DNA of 47,606 nt. It comes from SFEL01 sp045603585 (GTDB lineage Bacteria; Bacillota; Clostridia; Christensenellales; CAG-138). Shown one piece after another: positions 22,679-30,142 of the stretch; position 1 is the first letter of the stretch; every line of letters starts with the position of its first letter. The stretch lies in contig JAZUMK010000019.1 in NCBI GenBank assembly GCA_045603585.1, positions 1 through 47,606 of the forward strand, in the 5' to 3' direction. Position numbers and translations under genes: made by a program. Under the pieces are notes generated by a model. The model did no database searches and had not been told where the DNA came from. It worked only from the letters and a program-made list of their open reading frames with translations.

Positions 22679-23431
22679 TTAAGCGTAGGTGCCGCGGAGA
22701 TATTCGATGGTTTCCTGCCGCTGGGGATTGTTGAACAGTTCTTGTGTGGTGTTCTGCTCCCACACCTGCCCGTTCAGCATGAAGATACAGTCATCTGCAA
22801 TGCGCTTTGCCTGAAACAGATTGTGGGTCACAATAACAATGGTATACTTTTCTTTCAGCTTAAGCAGCAGTTCTTCTATTATCTGCGTGCTCTTTACATC
22901 AAGGGCGGAGCAGGGTTCATCCAGAAGCAGTATATCAGGTCCGGCGGTAAGGGCGCGGGCGATGCAGAGCCTCTGCTGCTGACCGCCGGAGAGCTTGAGA
23001 GCACTCTTGTTGAGTTCGTCCTTTACTTCATTCCACAAGCCGGTTACCTGCAGATATTCCTGTGCGGTGTTTTCCAGTTCCTGTTTGCTGCGCATGCCGT
23101 AATACTGGGGGGCATATATCATGTTTTTATATACGGACATGGGGAAGGGCGTGGGAGTTTGAAACACCATGCCAACACGGCGGCGAAGCTCCTCAACGGG
23201 GATGGTCTGTATATCCTTGCCGCCAATGTGTATGCTGCCGGATACGGAAGCATCCGGCTGAAGCTCGAGCATCCGGTTAATCGCCTTGAGAAGAGTGGAT
23301 TTTCCGCAGCCGGAGGGGCCGATTATGGCGGTGATGCGGCCGGGGCATATACCGGTATTAATATTAGAAAGCACAGTTTTCTTTTCGTATGCCACGCCAA
23401 AGTCGTGGAAAGTGATAATTGTATCCATCAT
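22679..23431 (-). CDS. pstB: Phosphate-type ABC transporter ATP-binding protein
   Basis: A 250-residue ATPase of the PstB group: Walker A GPSGCGKST, QTPTPFPMSVYKNM in the Q-loop region, signature LSGGQQQR, Walker B ILLLDEPCSALD and switch VIVTHNL. The start at 23431 (ATGATG after GGAGGAGAAAGAA) overlaps the pstA stop as ATGA. An earlier in-frame ATG at 23455 lacks a ribosome-binding site. It energises the PstCA channel. The family also includes tungstate- and molybdate-related ATPases, so phosphate is likely but not proven. Confidence 0.9.
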   Translation of the reverse strand: MMDTIITFHDFGVAYEKKTVLSNINTGICPGRITAIIGPSGCGKSTLLKAINRMLELQPDASVSGSIHIGGKDIQTIPVEELRRRVGMVFQTPTPFPMSVYKNMIYAPQYYGMRSKQELENTAQEYLQVTGLWNEVKDELNKSALKLSGGQQQRLCIARALTAGPDILLLDEPCSALDVKSTQIIEELLLKLKEKYTIVIVTHNLFQAKRIADDCIFMLNGQVWEQNTTQELFNNPQRQETIEYLRGTYA

Positions 23432-24252
23432 TTCTTTCTCCTCCATGCAAACCATGTTGCCAGGGTATTGGTGACAAGTACTATCATCATCATAACAAAG
23501 GCGGTACCGTAAGCATTTTCAGGGGAAGTGCCCTGGGTCAGCAGCATGTACAGATGATAGGGCAGAGCCATGGCGGGCTTCATGATATCCTTAGGTACCT
23601 TGGACATTATTACAGCACCGGTAAAAATTAGCGGTGCGGCGGCCCCCATTGCATGGCATGCGCCTAGGATAACGCCGGATACCAGCTGGGGCAGCGCCTG
23701 AGGAAGCACTATTCTGCGTATGGTATATGCCCTTGAGATGCCCAGTGCATATGAAGCACTTGCCTGAGTCAGGTCTGTTTCCTCAAGAGCTTTCCTTGCC
23801 CTTACCTGTATCAGCGGAAGTATCATGATTCCCTGGGTGACGCCGCCTGCAAGTATGCATTTGCCCCACCCAAAGGTCAGAACAAGCAGACTGTAACCGA
23901 ACAGACCCATTACTATGGAAGGTACGCCGGCCATGCACTGCATGACAAGGGATATTGCATCAGAAAGGCGCTTGCTGCGGCAGTAAAATACCTGATAAAT
24001 GGCAGTTGCAACACCTAGGATCGTGGCGAAGAGGCAGGCAATACCGGTGTACCATGCGCTGCCTACGATGGCGGGAAGTATGCCGCCTTCAGTGCCTATA
24101 ATAAGGCCCTTGGGCACCTCAGTCAGAAATTCCCATGAGATGGTTCCCGCACCTTTTATAAATATATAGGAAAAAAGGAAGAACACCAGGAACAGTACCA
24201 ATGCACAGGAACATATAGCCCACAGCTTGACCAGAAGGGTTTTCGTCTTCAT
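23428..24252 (-). CDS. pstA: Phosphate-type ABC transporter permease PstA
   Basis: A 274-residue permease with six membrane segments and the PstA signature GVTQGIMILPLIQVRARKALEE, given here as GGVTQGIMILP and RARKALEE. The EAA loop around ASYALGISRAYTIRRIVLPQAL contacts the ATPase. It overlaps pstC by four bases (ATGA) at its start and pstB at its end. Confidence 0.92.
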   Translation of the reverse strand: MKTKTLLVKLWAICSCALVLFLVFFLFSYIFIKGAGTISWEFLTEVPKGLIIGTEGGILPAIVGSAWYTGIACLFATILGVATAIYQVFYCRSKRLSDAISLVMQCMAGVPSIVMGLFGYSLLVLTFGWGKCILAGGVTQGIMILPLIQVRARKALEETDLTQASASYALGISRAYTIRRIVLPQALPQLVSGVILGACHAMGAAAPLIFTGAVIMSKVPKDIMKPAMALPYHLYMLLTQGTSPENAYGTAFVMMMIVLVTNTLATWFAWRRKK

Positions 24253-25127
24253 AGGCTGCCCTCCTTGCTGAGCTTGCGCTTTAGCAGCTCGAATATGATA
24301 TTGATGGCAAACAGCAGTACCATCAGGATAAGGCCTGCGGTATACAGAGCACTGTAATGTATACTGCCAACTTCTGCCATACCCATTTCCATAGCGATAA
24401 GGGCAGATATGGTTTCACCCTTGCCGAGAAGGGTAGGCTTTGCCATTGCGTTGCCCAGCACCATCATTACTGCCATGGTTTCACCCATAGCGCGGCCTGT
24501 TGCCAATGCCATGCTGATGAGCACACCTCTTGTGGAAGCAGGCAGCACAAGCTGCCCTGCCATATACCACTTGGATACGCCGAGTCCTGCAGAGGAGGCA
24601 CCGTAGCGGTCGCGGATGCGGACCATGGTGTCACAGCATGATGCTATCATAAAAGGAAGTATCATAACGGACAGCACAATGCCGCCTGCCAGTATAGATT
24701 CACCGGCGGCCCGTCCACATATTTCAAAGAATTTTATTACGGTATATAACCCTATAAAACCAAATACCACAGAGGGTATGCTGGCAAGCAGGTCTATATA
24801 GGGCATAATTATGGTTCGTTGCTTTTGGGTGGTTGAACATGCAAGGAACAGCGCACATCCTACGCCCATTATCAGCGCAAACAGCACAGCCAGACCGGCA
24901 ACAAACAGGGTGGAAAGCATCATGTTCCTAAAGCCGTAGCTGGGGGCATCCTTGAAAATGATGGGACGCCACTCGTCGCCGAACAACAGATGCTTAAGGC
25001 CTACCTCCTGAATGGCGGGCAGGCTTTCTCTCACGATGAAGAAAATAAGGAAAGCCAGAATCAGCACCGTTATCAGAGCGATGAAGCCCATAATTACGCA
25101 AAAAATACGGTCTTGGGTTTTACGCAA
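24249..25127 (-). CDS. pstC: Phosphate-type ABC transporter permease PstC
   Basis: A 292-residue permease. The SIPSVVFGFIGL segment and the loop RIRDRYGASSAGLGVSKWYMAGQLVLP are typical of PstC. The N-terminal segment ILAFLIFFIVRESLPAIQEVG precedes a periplasmic loop with GDEWRPI. AAAGAGGTGATACGAT precedes the start. A terminator hairpin separates it from the upstream binding-protein gene. Confidence 0.92.
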   Translation of the reverse strand: MRKTQDRIFCVIMGFIALITVLILAFLIFFIVRESLPAIQEVGLKHLLFGDEWRPIIFKDAPSYGFRNMMLSTLFVAGLAVLFALIMGVGCALFLACSTTQKQRTIIMPYIDLLASIPSVVFGFIGLYTVIKFFEICGRAAGESILAGGIVLSVMILPFMIASCCDTMVRIRDRYGASSAGLGVSKWYMAGQLVLPASTRGVLISMALATGRAMGETMAVMMVLGNAMAKPTLLGKGETISALIAMEMGMAEVGSIHYSALYTAGLILMVLLFAINIIFELLKRKLSKEGSL

Positions 25128-25221
25128 ATCGTATCACCTCTTTCTTAGAGCAAGCCTTTATGGAACAAGCCTAAGGTATCAAATACCCAGTATGCCGTCA
25201 AGATTCGGTAGGCTTATTAGT

Positions 25222-25258
25222 GAAAAATAGGCTGCCATGCCCCTTTGACATGGCAGCC
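25222..25258 (-). terminator. Intra-operon terminator between the binding protein and pstC
   Basis: On the minus strand GGCTGCCATG pairs with CATGGCAGCC and is followed by TATTTTTC. Partial read-through would give more binding protein than permease, as in many ABC operons. Confidence 0.85.
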
Positions 25259-25275
25259 CTGTGAGCTTTGATTAA

Positions 25276-26571
25276 TTAATAAGCGGGGATGTAGCCGTTT
25301 TCAACTACGATGGCGCGGCCGGTATCGGAGAAGATGTAATCTACGAAAGCGGCTTCAGCGGCATCCAGAGCGCGGTTGATAACGAACAGAACGGGACGCT
25401 GGATGGTGTAGCTGCCGTTAAGGATGTTCTCTTCGGAGGGCTCTACGCCATTTACCTTGAAGGCATACAGGCTGTCCTGATTCTGGTTGTATACGCCGTA
25501 ACCGGCATAGCCGATGGCATACTCGTTCTCGATGATCTTAGCAGCCAGTGCGCCCATGGAGGGAGACTGGATGGCGTTCTCGGAGATGGGGGTGCCCTGC
25601 ATTACGTTGTTTTCGAATACTTCGGCAGCACCGCCGGTCAGGTCACGGATTACGACAACGATCTCTTTGTGCTCCAGGGAAGGATCAACTTCGTCCCAGT
25701 AGCCCAGCTCGCCGGAGAAGATCTTGCGGATGGTATCGGTATCAATGTCATCCATGAGAGCGCAGATGGGGTTGTTCTTGTTTACGGAGATGGTGAGAGC
25801 GTCAGAGGCTACCATGTACTCGGTGTAGCCGGCGCCCAGAGATTCCTTCTCGCCGTCCTTTACTGCACGGGCCAGCATGCCGAAGTCGGCAGTGCCGTCA
25901 ACAACGCTGGAGGGGCCGTCGCCGGAGCCGCCGGAGGTAACAGCAATGTCGATTTCCTCAGCGGGGAAAGCAGCGTCTACCTTATCCCAGGTGCCGTAGG
26001 TTTCCAGATAGGAAGCGCCAATGGCAGCGATAACGGGAGCCAGAGTGGAAGAACCGCAGAAGTGGATCTGGGGATCGATTTCAACGGGGGTTGCTTCAGC
26101 AGTCTCGGCAACAGGCAGTTCGCCTTCGATAAGCTCAGGATAGGTTTCGCTCCAAGCAGTGAAGCCGCCTTCAAGGGTGAATACCTTGCTCATGTCGTAG
26201 CCGATGGCGGACAGGGCGTTGGTAGTAGCCTGTGCATAGCGCTTGCCGGAGTAGCAAACAAGAATCAGGTTCTTGTTTACGCCTTCGGTAGCGGCGGTCA
26301 TGGTAGCCTTACCGGCTTCTGCATCGCCTTCCTTGGCAGCGTCCATGTCATAAGCAAGGGCGCCGGGGATAGTGGCAGTTGCGCTGTCGGCAGCCTTGCG
26401 GACGTCAAAGAATACATAGCCGTCATCTTCCAGCAGTTCCTTTGCGTCTGCAACAGAGATGTAATTCATGGGAACATCGGTGGATGCTACTTCTTCAGCC
26501 TTGGGGGCGCAGGCAGTGAACAGGCCCATTACCATTATCAGGCTCAGCAGCAGGGTAAAGAATCTTTTCAT
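25276..26571 (-). CDS. Rhodanese-PstS fusion lipoprotein
   Basis: A 431-residue surface lipoprotein (signal to Cys21 in LFTAC). Residues about 35-150 form a rhodanese domain: ISVADAKELLEDDGYVFFDVR, split here as ISVADAKELL and YVFFDVR, then the active-site loop CYSGKR (Cys106, CxxGxR) and FTLEGGFTAW. Residues about 165-431 are a PstS-like phosphate-binding domain, with FCGSSTLAPV, VTSGGSGDGPSSVVDGTADF-type loops and the C-terminal FVDYIFSDTGRAIVVENGY. The active-site Cys and Arg are intact, so sulfur transfer outside the membrane is conceivable. GGAGGAAGAA sets the start; an upstream in-frame extension of 60 residues has no signal or site. First gene of the operon. Confidence 0.9.
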   Translation of the reverse strand: MKRFFTLLLSLIMVMGLFTACAPKAEEVASTDVPMNYISVADAKELLEDDGYVFFDVRKAADSATATIPGALAYDMDAAKEGDAEAGKATMTAATEGVNKNLILVCYSGKRYAQATTNALSAIGYDMSKVFTLEGGFTAWSETYPELIEGELPVAETAEATPVEIDPQIHFCGSSTLAPVIAAIGASYLETYGTWDKVDAAFPAEEIDIAVTSGGSGDGPSSVVDGTADFGMLARAVKDGEKESLGAGYTEYMVASDALTISVNKNNPICALMDDIDTDTIRKIFSGELGYWDEVDPSLEHKEIVVVIRDLTGGAAEVFENNVMQGTPISENAIQSPSMGALAAKIIENEYAIGYAGYGVYNQNQDSLYAFKVNGVEPSEENILNGSYTIQRPVLFVINRALDAAEAAFVDYIFSDTGRAIVVENGYIPAY

Positions 26572-26640
26572 TTCTTCCTCCAAAATTGTTTTAACTTTAG
26601 TGTTTATTCGATACTTTTGAACAAACATAAGCATGATATC

Positions 26641-26649
26641 ATTATAACA
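26641..26649 (-). promoter_or_regulatory. Extended -10 promoter of the pst-like operon
   Basis: On the minus strand TGTTATAAT, an extended -10 box, lies about 70 bases before the binding-protein start. The -35 position (CATATT) is poor. No Pho-box-like direct repeats were recognised. Confidence 0.45.
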
Positions 26650-27077
26650 ATCTCGGGTCAAACAATATGGATTATTTGAATAATACCCTTGCATAATTGA
26701 AAGAAATGATAATATGCACGTTATAGTGTGCCGTGTATCATTTAGGAACAATGATGCACGTTAATCTATCATGAGATAGAGACGGACAATCAGAAATGAG
26801 TTAAAATTGCAAAATCATAATTAAAACTTAATACTACTAAATAAAAGCCACCGAATTTTCGGTTGCTTAGGTAATTTGAGCATGTGGGGTTGCGTTGCTA
26901 TGTGCGGTTCCGTTTATTTAATTAGGAGAAAAAATAGTAACTAAAACTATAGTACTTGTATAGGGGAATTTCCATATCTTCCTGTGATAGGAGGGAAAGA
27001 AAACGAATAGATGGATTGTTATATACATGAAGTCAATAATATTATGCGAGATTACAATGATAAAAAATAGCAGATAT
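26650..27077. other. AT-rich gap, no gene seen
   Basis: AT-rich sequence upstream of the pst-like operon. It contains a small AGCCACCGAATTTTCGGTTGCT hairpin around 26845-26870 and no reading frame with a ribosome-binding site or known domain. Confidence 0.6.
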
Positions 27078-27099
27078 CTACTACATACCTATTACATAC
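27078..27099 (+). other. Arm-site-like repeats before the second tRNA remnant
   Basis: CTACTACATACC followed by TATTACATAC, closely related to the pair at 21761-21784, lies about 40 bases before the tRNA remnant at 27137. Confidence 0.55.
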
Positions 27100-27136
27100 A
27101 AACATCTGTTTTTTTCAGGTATTTAGCCACCCTTAC

Positions 27137-27201
27137 CTCCCCTGCCAAGGGAGTAGGCTGGGGTGACTGGCGCGAGGGTTCGAATCCCTCCTTCTCCGCC
27201 A
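27137..27201 (+). pseudogene. tRNA-Ser(GCU) 3' half, second attachment-site remnant
   Basis: This matches tRNA-Ser(GCU) from the anticodon arm to CCA, with one visible change (CTGCCAA instead of CTGCTAA in the anticodon loop). It has no 5' half. It delimits island 2 on the right. Confidence 0.85.
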
Positions 27202-27202
27202 T

Positions 27203-27241
27203 CTACGTGCACAACAGGAATGTTGTGCACGTAGTGTTTTT
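27203..27241 (+). terminator. Terminator after the second tRNA remnant
   Basis: CTACGTGCACAAC pairs with GTTGTGCACGTAG and is followed by TGTTTTTT. The same tRNA-end-plus-hairpin pair occurs at 8384-8436, suggesting this was once the terminator of an intact tRNA-Ser. Confidence 0.85.
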
Positions 27242-27319
27242 TGACATGAAGAGGCCTCTGAGATGTATGTTTAGCGGTTGTTTAGTATGGGGAATAATTT
27301 ACGGTTATGCGAGGGATTA

Positions 27320-27350
27320 AAAGAACTGCCTGTAATATACTGGCAGTTCT
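27320..27350 (-). terminator. Terminator of the FRG gene
   Basis: On the minus strand AGAACTGCC pairs with GGCAGTTCT and is followed by TTTT, 75 bases after the FRG gene stop. Confidence 0.8.
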
Positions 27351-27424
27351 CTGTACATATAAGTGGGAGAATTTAGTATGATATGCATAAATGGAATCAC
27401 ACAACCATTTTTTCGTGTTACCCC

Positions 27425-28720
27425 TTATACGGATTTTCTAAGCCTGTCTATACTATTTAGACATGCTTGCTTGTCTTTATATCCTTCTGAAACAGCTATG
27501 ATTTCACCATTTTTTAATTTTAGTCGGAATCGATAGTATCCGCTTTTATCTACATAAACTTCATATTTAGGCAACTTAATTGGATTAGATTGCACTTCTG
27601 TTAAATCCTCAACAGGAGCATCAATAACCCCTTGCATTTTAAGCATCTCTTGGTTGCATGCACTTATAGATTTATATGATTCAGACACCGCAAGAGTTTC
27701 ACCATTTGATGCAGTTAACTTAAACATATGGCCATTCTTTGTGGCAATGGTCTCATAATTAATACCCAAGCCATTTGAATCATTATTTATATTAGCTTGC
27801 TGATCAGATTGCGCATCAAGAATCTTTTGCTTTACCGTATCGCAAACATTAACTAAATCTGGCATTAGCCTAAATGCGTTATAACCCAGCGTATCTAAAT
27901 ATTCAAGCAATGGCCGCCTTAGTTTTTTGTCTATCTTTATGACAGAAATATTCTTTTCCAATATTTCCATATGTCTATTTCTATTAAGCGTATAAGGCAA
28001 CATAAAGAGTCCTTGCTGCATTATGATTCGTTGGTTAGATTGGCAAGGATCAATAAAGCACAGCCTTTGGTCATCAATTTTAGATATTATCTGCTGTTTA
28101 TATTCTGAAAATGGCACATCGGGGGAATGGGTACATTCATACAGACCCTTCAAATAATTCTCTGTGTCTGTATGATTACGATGATAAAAACACGATTCAT
28201 ACTCGCGCAATAAATCTATGCTTTGTTTAGAGATGGACTCAGTTTCATAATGACCAAAGGAAAACTGTGCATGCTTTGGCAAACTTCCTAGACATACATG
28301 GTCAGCAATCTTACAATAACATATGTTATAGTAGTTATTATCGTCTGAATCGTGGATTTGATGCCCATGTTTTTTCTCAGAAAACAGTGAAAATCTTAAC
28401 GCAATATACGGATTATAAGTAAAGTCGAGCAGTCTTGTAGGCAAGCCATAGTGTTGCCCTACTGACATAAAATCAAAGGGTGTATTTACCGAAAAATAAT
28501 GGCTTCCGTACTTTTCAAAATTATATAGTAACTCAAACTCCGACTCGGGAAGTTTAAACATGCCCTCTGTTCTAATGATGCTAGGGAAAAGTTGGTTCTT
28601 AACATTATAACCTCTAAATACATATATCCCACCAGAAGCGAGTTCTGATAATTTATTTATCACATCGCTTTTCAGATAAAAATATTCTGTCTTAGTTGGG
28701 ATTCCGTGCGTAGTTTTCAT
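27425..28720 (-). CDS. FRG-domain protein with C-terminal DUF1508 repeats
   Basis: A 431-residue protein. The N-terminal FRG domain shows YVFRGY (residues about 33-38) and the diagnostic QHYGLPTRLLDFTYNPYIAL (89-108). The C-terminal 100 residues contain two DUF1508/YegP-like units: FKLTASNGETLAVSESYKS, then YRFRLKLKNGEIIAVSEGYKD. FRG domains are of unknown biochemistry and are frequent in mobile and defence-rich regions; DUF1508 units are also uncharacterised. The start at 28720 is preceded by AAAGGTG; a 34-residue upstream extension is unlikely. The gene is AT-rich compared with the core genes, consistent with transfer. A defence or toxin role is possible (inference). Confidence 0.85.
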   Translation of the reverse strand: MKTTHGIPTKTEYFYLKSDVINKLSELASGGIYVFRGYNVKNQLFPSIIRTEGMFKLPESEFELLYNFEKYGSHYFSVNTPFDFMSVGQHYGLPTRLLDFTYNPYIALRFSLFSEKKHGHQIHDSDDNNYYNICYCKIADHVCLGSLPKHAQFSFGHYETESISKQSIDLLREYESCFYHRNHTDTENYLKGLYECTHSPDVPFSEYKQQIISKIDDQRLCFIDPCQSNQRIIMQQGLFMLPYTLNRNRHMEILEKNISVIKIDKKLRRPLLEYLDTLGYNAFRLMPDLVNVCDTVKQKILDAQSDQQANINNDSNGLGINYETIATKNGHMFKLTASNGETLAVSESYKSISACNQEMLKMQGVIDAPVEDLTEVQSNPIKLPKYEVYVDKSGYYRFRLKLKNGEIIAVSEGYKDKQACLNSIDRLRKSV

Positions 28721-28767
28721 ACGTTTTTCACCTTTATTCGTTAAGTTAGTTAATATATTATGATTAT

Positions 28768-28796
28768 AATATAACAGATGCATTTTTACATCACAA
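28768..28796 (-). promoter_or_regulatory. Promoter of the FRG gene
   Basis: On the minus strand TTGTGA (28796-28791), 17 bases, TATATT (28773-28768), about 45 bases before the start codon. Confidence 0.6.
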
Positions 28797-28863
28797 TTAA
28801 ACAGAACATCGAATATACTCAAACGTGAATACTATTCAGAGTTGTGTATTTTGAGGTATAAAG

Positions 28864-28897
28864 AAAGACCGCTGAGCTATAAATCCAGCGGTCTTTT
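28864..28897. terminator. Bidirectional terminator hairpin
   Basis: AAAGACCGCTG pairs with CAGCGGTCTTT. T-runs occur on both strands, and it sits between the FRG gene promoter and the small gene ending at 28901. Confidence 0.8.
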
Positions 28898-28900
28898 CCA

Positions 28901-29248
28901 TTAACGTATTTCGGGATCAGCTACCCGCGACATATCTGCTTTCCCTTTTTTCTCCCACGCCTCCAGTTCATACCTGACAACGTAGACGAAGAATGCACGT
29001 ACTAGCTGTTCAAACTCAAGGCCATGTTCATTGGCCCAATGTTGTATTAACTGTTTGGTGCTTTCTTCGAGGGTTAGGGTCACGGTCACGTCTGTGGGTT
29101 TGGGTTGCCATACTTCAAGGTTGTCCAGATCTTCGGCGGAGGCGTGGCACTTAAACAGGGTTATATCCCTCTGCTCGCTTTGTGTGTTCGTGAAGATTAT
29201 GGCAAGCAGGCCGCCGTTCAGAGCGACTATTTCATCAATTCGTATCAT
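28901..29248 (-). CDS. Small ribbon-helix-helix-like protein A
   Basis: A 115-residue protein of unknown function. Residues about 50-98 look like a ribbon-helix-helix fold: strand TDVTVTLTLEE, helix STKQLIQHWANEHG, turn, helix LEFEQLVRAFFVYVVRYE. Such folds bind DNA in antitoxins and small repressors, but this one is embedded in a larger acidic protein. The start at 29248 follows GGGAGGAAG and overlaps the upstream stop as ATGA, so it is co-translated with protein B. A 5'-truncated close relative lies at 8509-8787. Confidence 0.75.
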   Translation of the reverse strand: MIRIDEIVALNGGLLAIIFTNTQSEQRDITLFKCHASAEDLDNLEVWQPKPTDVTVTLTLEESTKQLIQHWANEHGLEFEQLVRAFFVYVVRYELEAWEKKGKADMSRVADPEIR

Positions 29249-29559
29249 TCTTCTTCCTCCCATGGATAGTCATCATATTTTTTGACTGCTCTTATCAGAG
29301 CATGTACAAATCGCTCGGGCGTTACTTCCATCTCGCCGCACCACCCCATAAAATAATCCGCAAGTTCCGGTTCCAGCGAGAATGTAAAGGTGACATCCTC
29401 CGGCGAAGGGCAGTATACATATCTGGCCCTGAGTTCCGCTTTTGTCACAGGCCGAAATATATAGAAATCCACATCCCTTTCCTTGGTATCATCGTCTTCA
29501 TAGGCAAAGGCGCCGAAGCCGGGGCGTACCAGCCTGCCATTCAGGGTCGTTACTGACAT
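29245..29559 (-). CDS. Small ribbon-helix-helix-like protein B
   Basis: A 104-residue protein distantly similar to protein A in layout: an acidic N-terminal region, then SPEDVTFTFSLEPELADYFMG and EVTPERFVHALIRAVKKYD, the same strand-helix-helix pattern. The tail ends in four Glu. AGGGAG precedes the start. The A/B pair may form a heterodimer (inference). Confidence 0.7.
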   Translation of the reverse strand: MSVTTLNGRLVRPGFGAFAYEDDDTKERDVDFYIFRPVTKAELRARYVYCPSPEDVTFTFSLEPELADYFMGWCGEMEVTPERFVHALIRAVKKYDDYPWEEEE

Positions 29560-29574
29560 ATACTTTTCTCCCTT

Positions 29575-30114
29575 CTATATCAAATGAAACAGCACGCACC
29601 AGGCTACAGTGCCTGTACTTTCATCCAGATAATACCCTGCCCCCATCTCCATTTCGTCATTGCGCAGTATGGCGTCCCTGTGGAGGGGTGAATCCAGCCA
29701 GCCTTCTATCACATGGCCGGACGTTACCCACCATGGCCCCCGGGATAAAACTTCTCCATCCGCTATTTCGGATACAGTGGTGCAGGGAGAACCGTCGGGG
29801 CGATAGTGACAGAAATCGGCGGATGCCTCTTTTGCCCGGATAAATGCACCCCGCTCAAGCTCGGTATTGTAGGTGAGGACGGGAAGACCGTACTTTTTTC
29901 GTGTGGCGTTTATCTCGTCCATGATATCCTCAGGCTGAGTATCGCTGGGCGCAGGGGTAGGCGCCGGTGTTTGCTGACGCTGGGTGTGCGTATGGTTATG
30001 GGTGTGTATGCACTGCCTTGTGTTGGCAGATGCTGCAAGAGCCAGCCGGGCAGGGCTGTATGTGCAGCCTGAAAACAGGGTGAGGGCGAGGACGATAAGT
30101 ACGATTTTGATCAT
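29575..30114 (-). CDS. CAP/SCP-domain lipoprotein
   Basis: A 179-residue exported protein. The signal ends at the lipobox LFSGC (Cys17). Residues about 30-60 contain an unusual HTHNHTHT stretch followed by TPAPTPAPS linker repeats. A CAP domain then begins at IMDEINATRKKYGLPVLTYN and carries the conserved HYRPDGS, GHVIEGWLDSPLHRDAILR and MGAGYY segments; the family's first active-site His is HYRPDG. CAP proteins are surface factors of mostly unknown activity. AAGGAG precedes the ATG. The position just downstream of the serine recombinase, same strand, suggests it is cargo. Confidence 0.88.
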   Translation of the reverse strand: MIKIVLIVLALTLFSGCTYSPARLALAASANTRQCIHTHNHTHTQRQQTPAPTPAPSDTQPEDIMDEINATRKKYGLPVLTYNTELERGAFIRAKEASADFCHYRPDGSPCTTVSEIADGEVLSRGPWWVTSGHVIEGWLDSPLHRDAILRNDEMEMGAGYYLDESTGTVAWCVLFHLI

Positions 30115-30142
30115 GATTTTCTCCTTAATAAAGTAATTTGAT

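Noticed and set aside
22109..23512. 467-codon open frame on the plus strand
   Set aside because: Antisense to the HAD and pstB genes, which have clear motifs and coupled starts.
25669..26679. 336-codon plus-strand frame
   Set aside because: Antisense to the rhodanese-PstS gene.
26572..26751. N-terminal extension of the rhodanese-PstS protein
   Set aside because: The signal peptide and GGAGGAAGAA site place the start at 26571; the extension would bury the signal.
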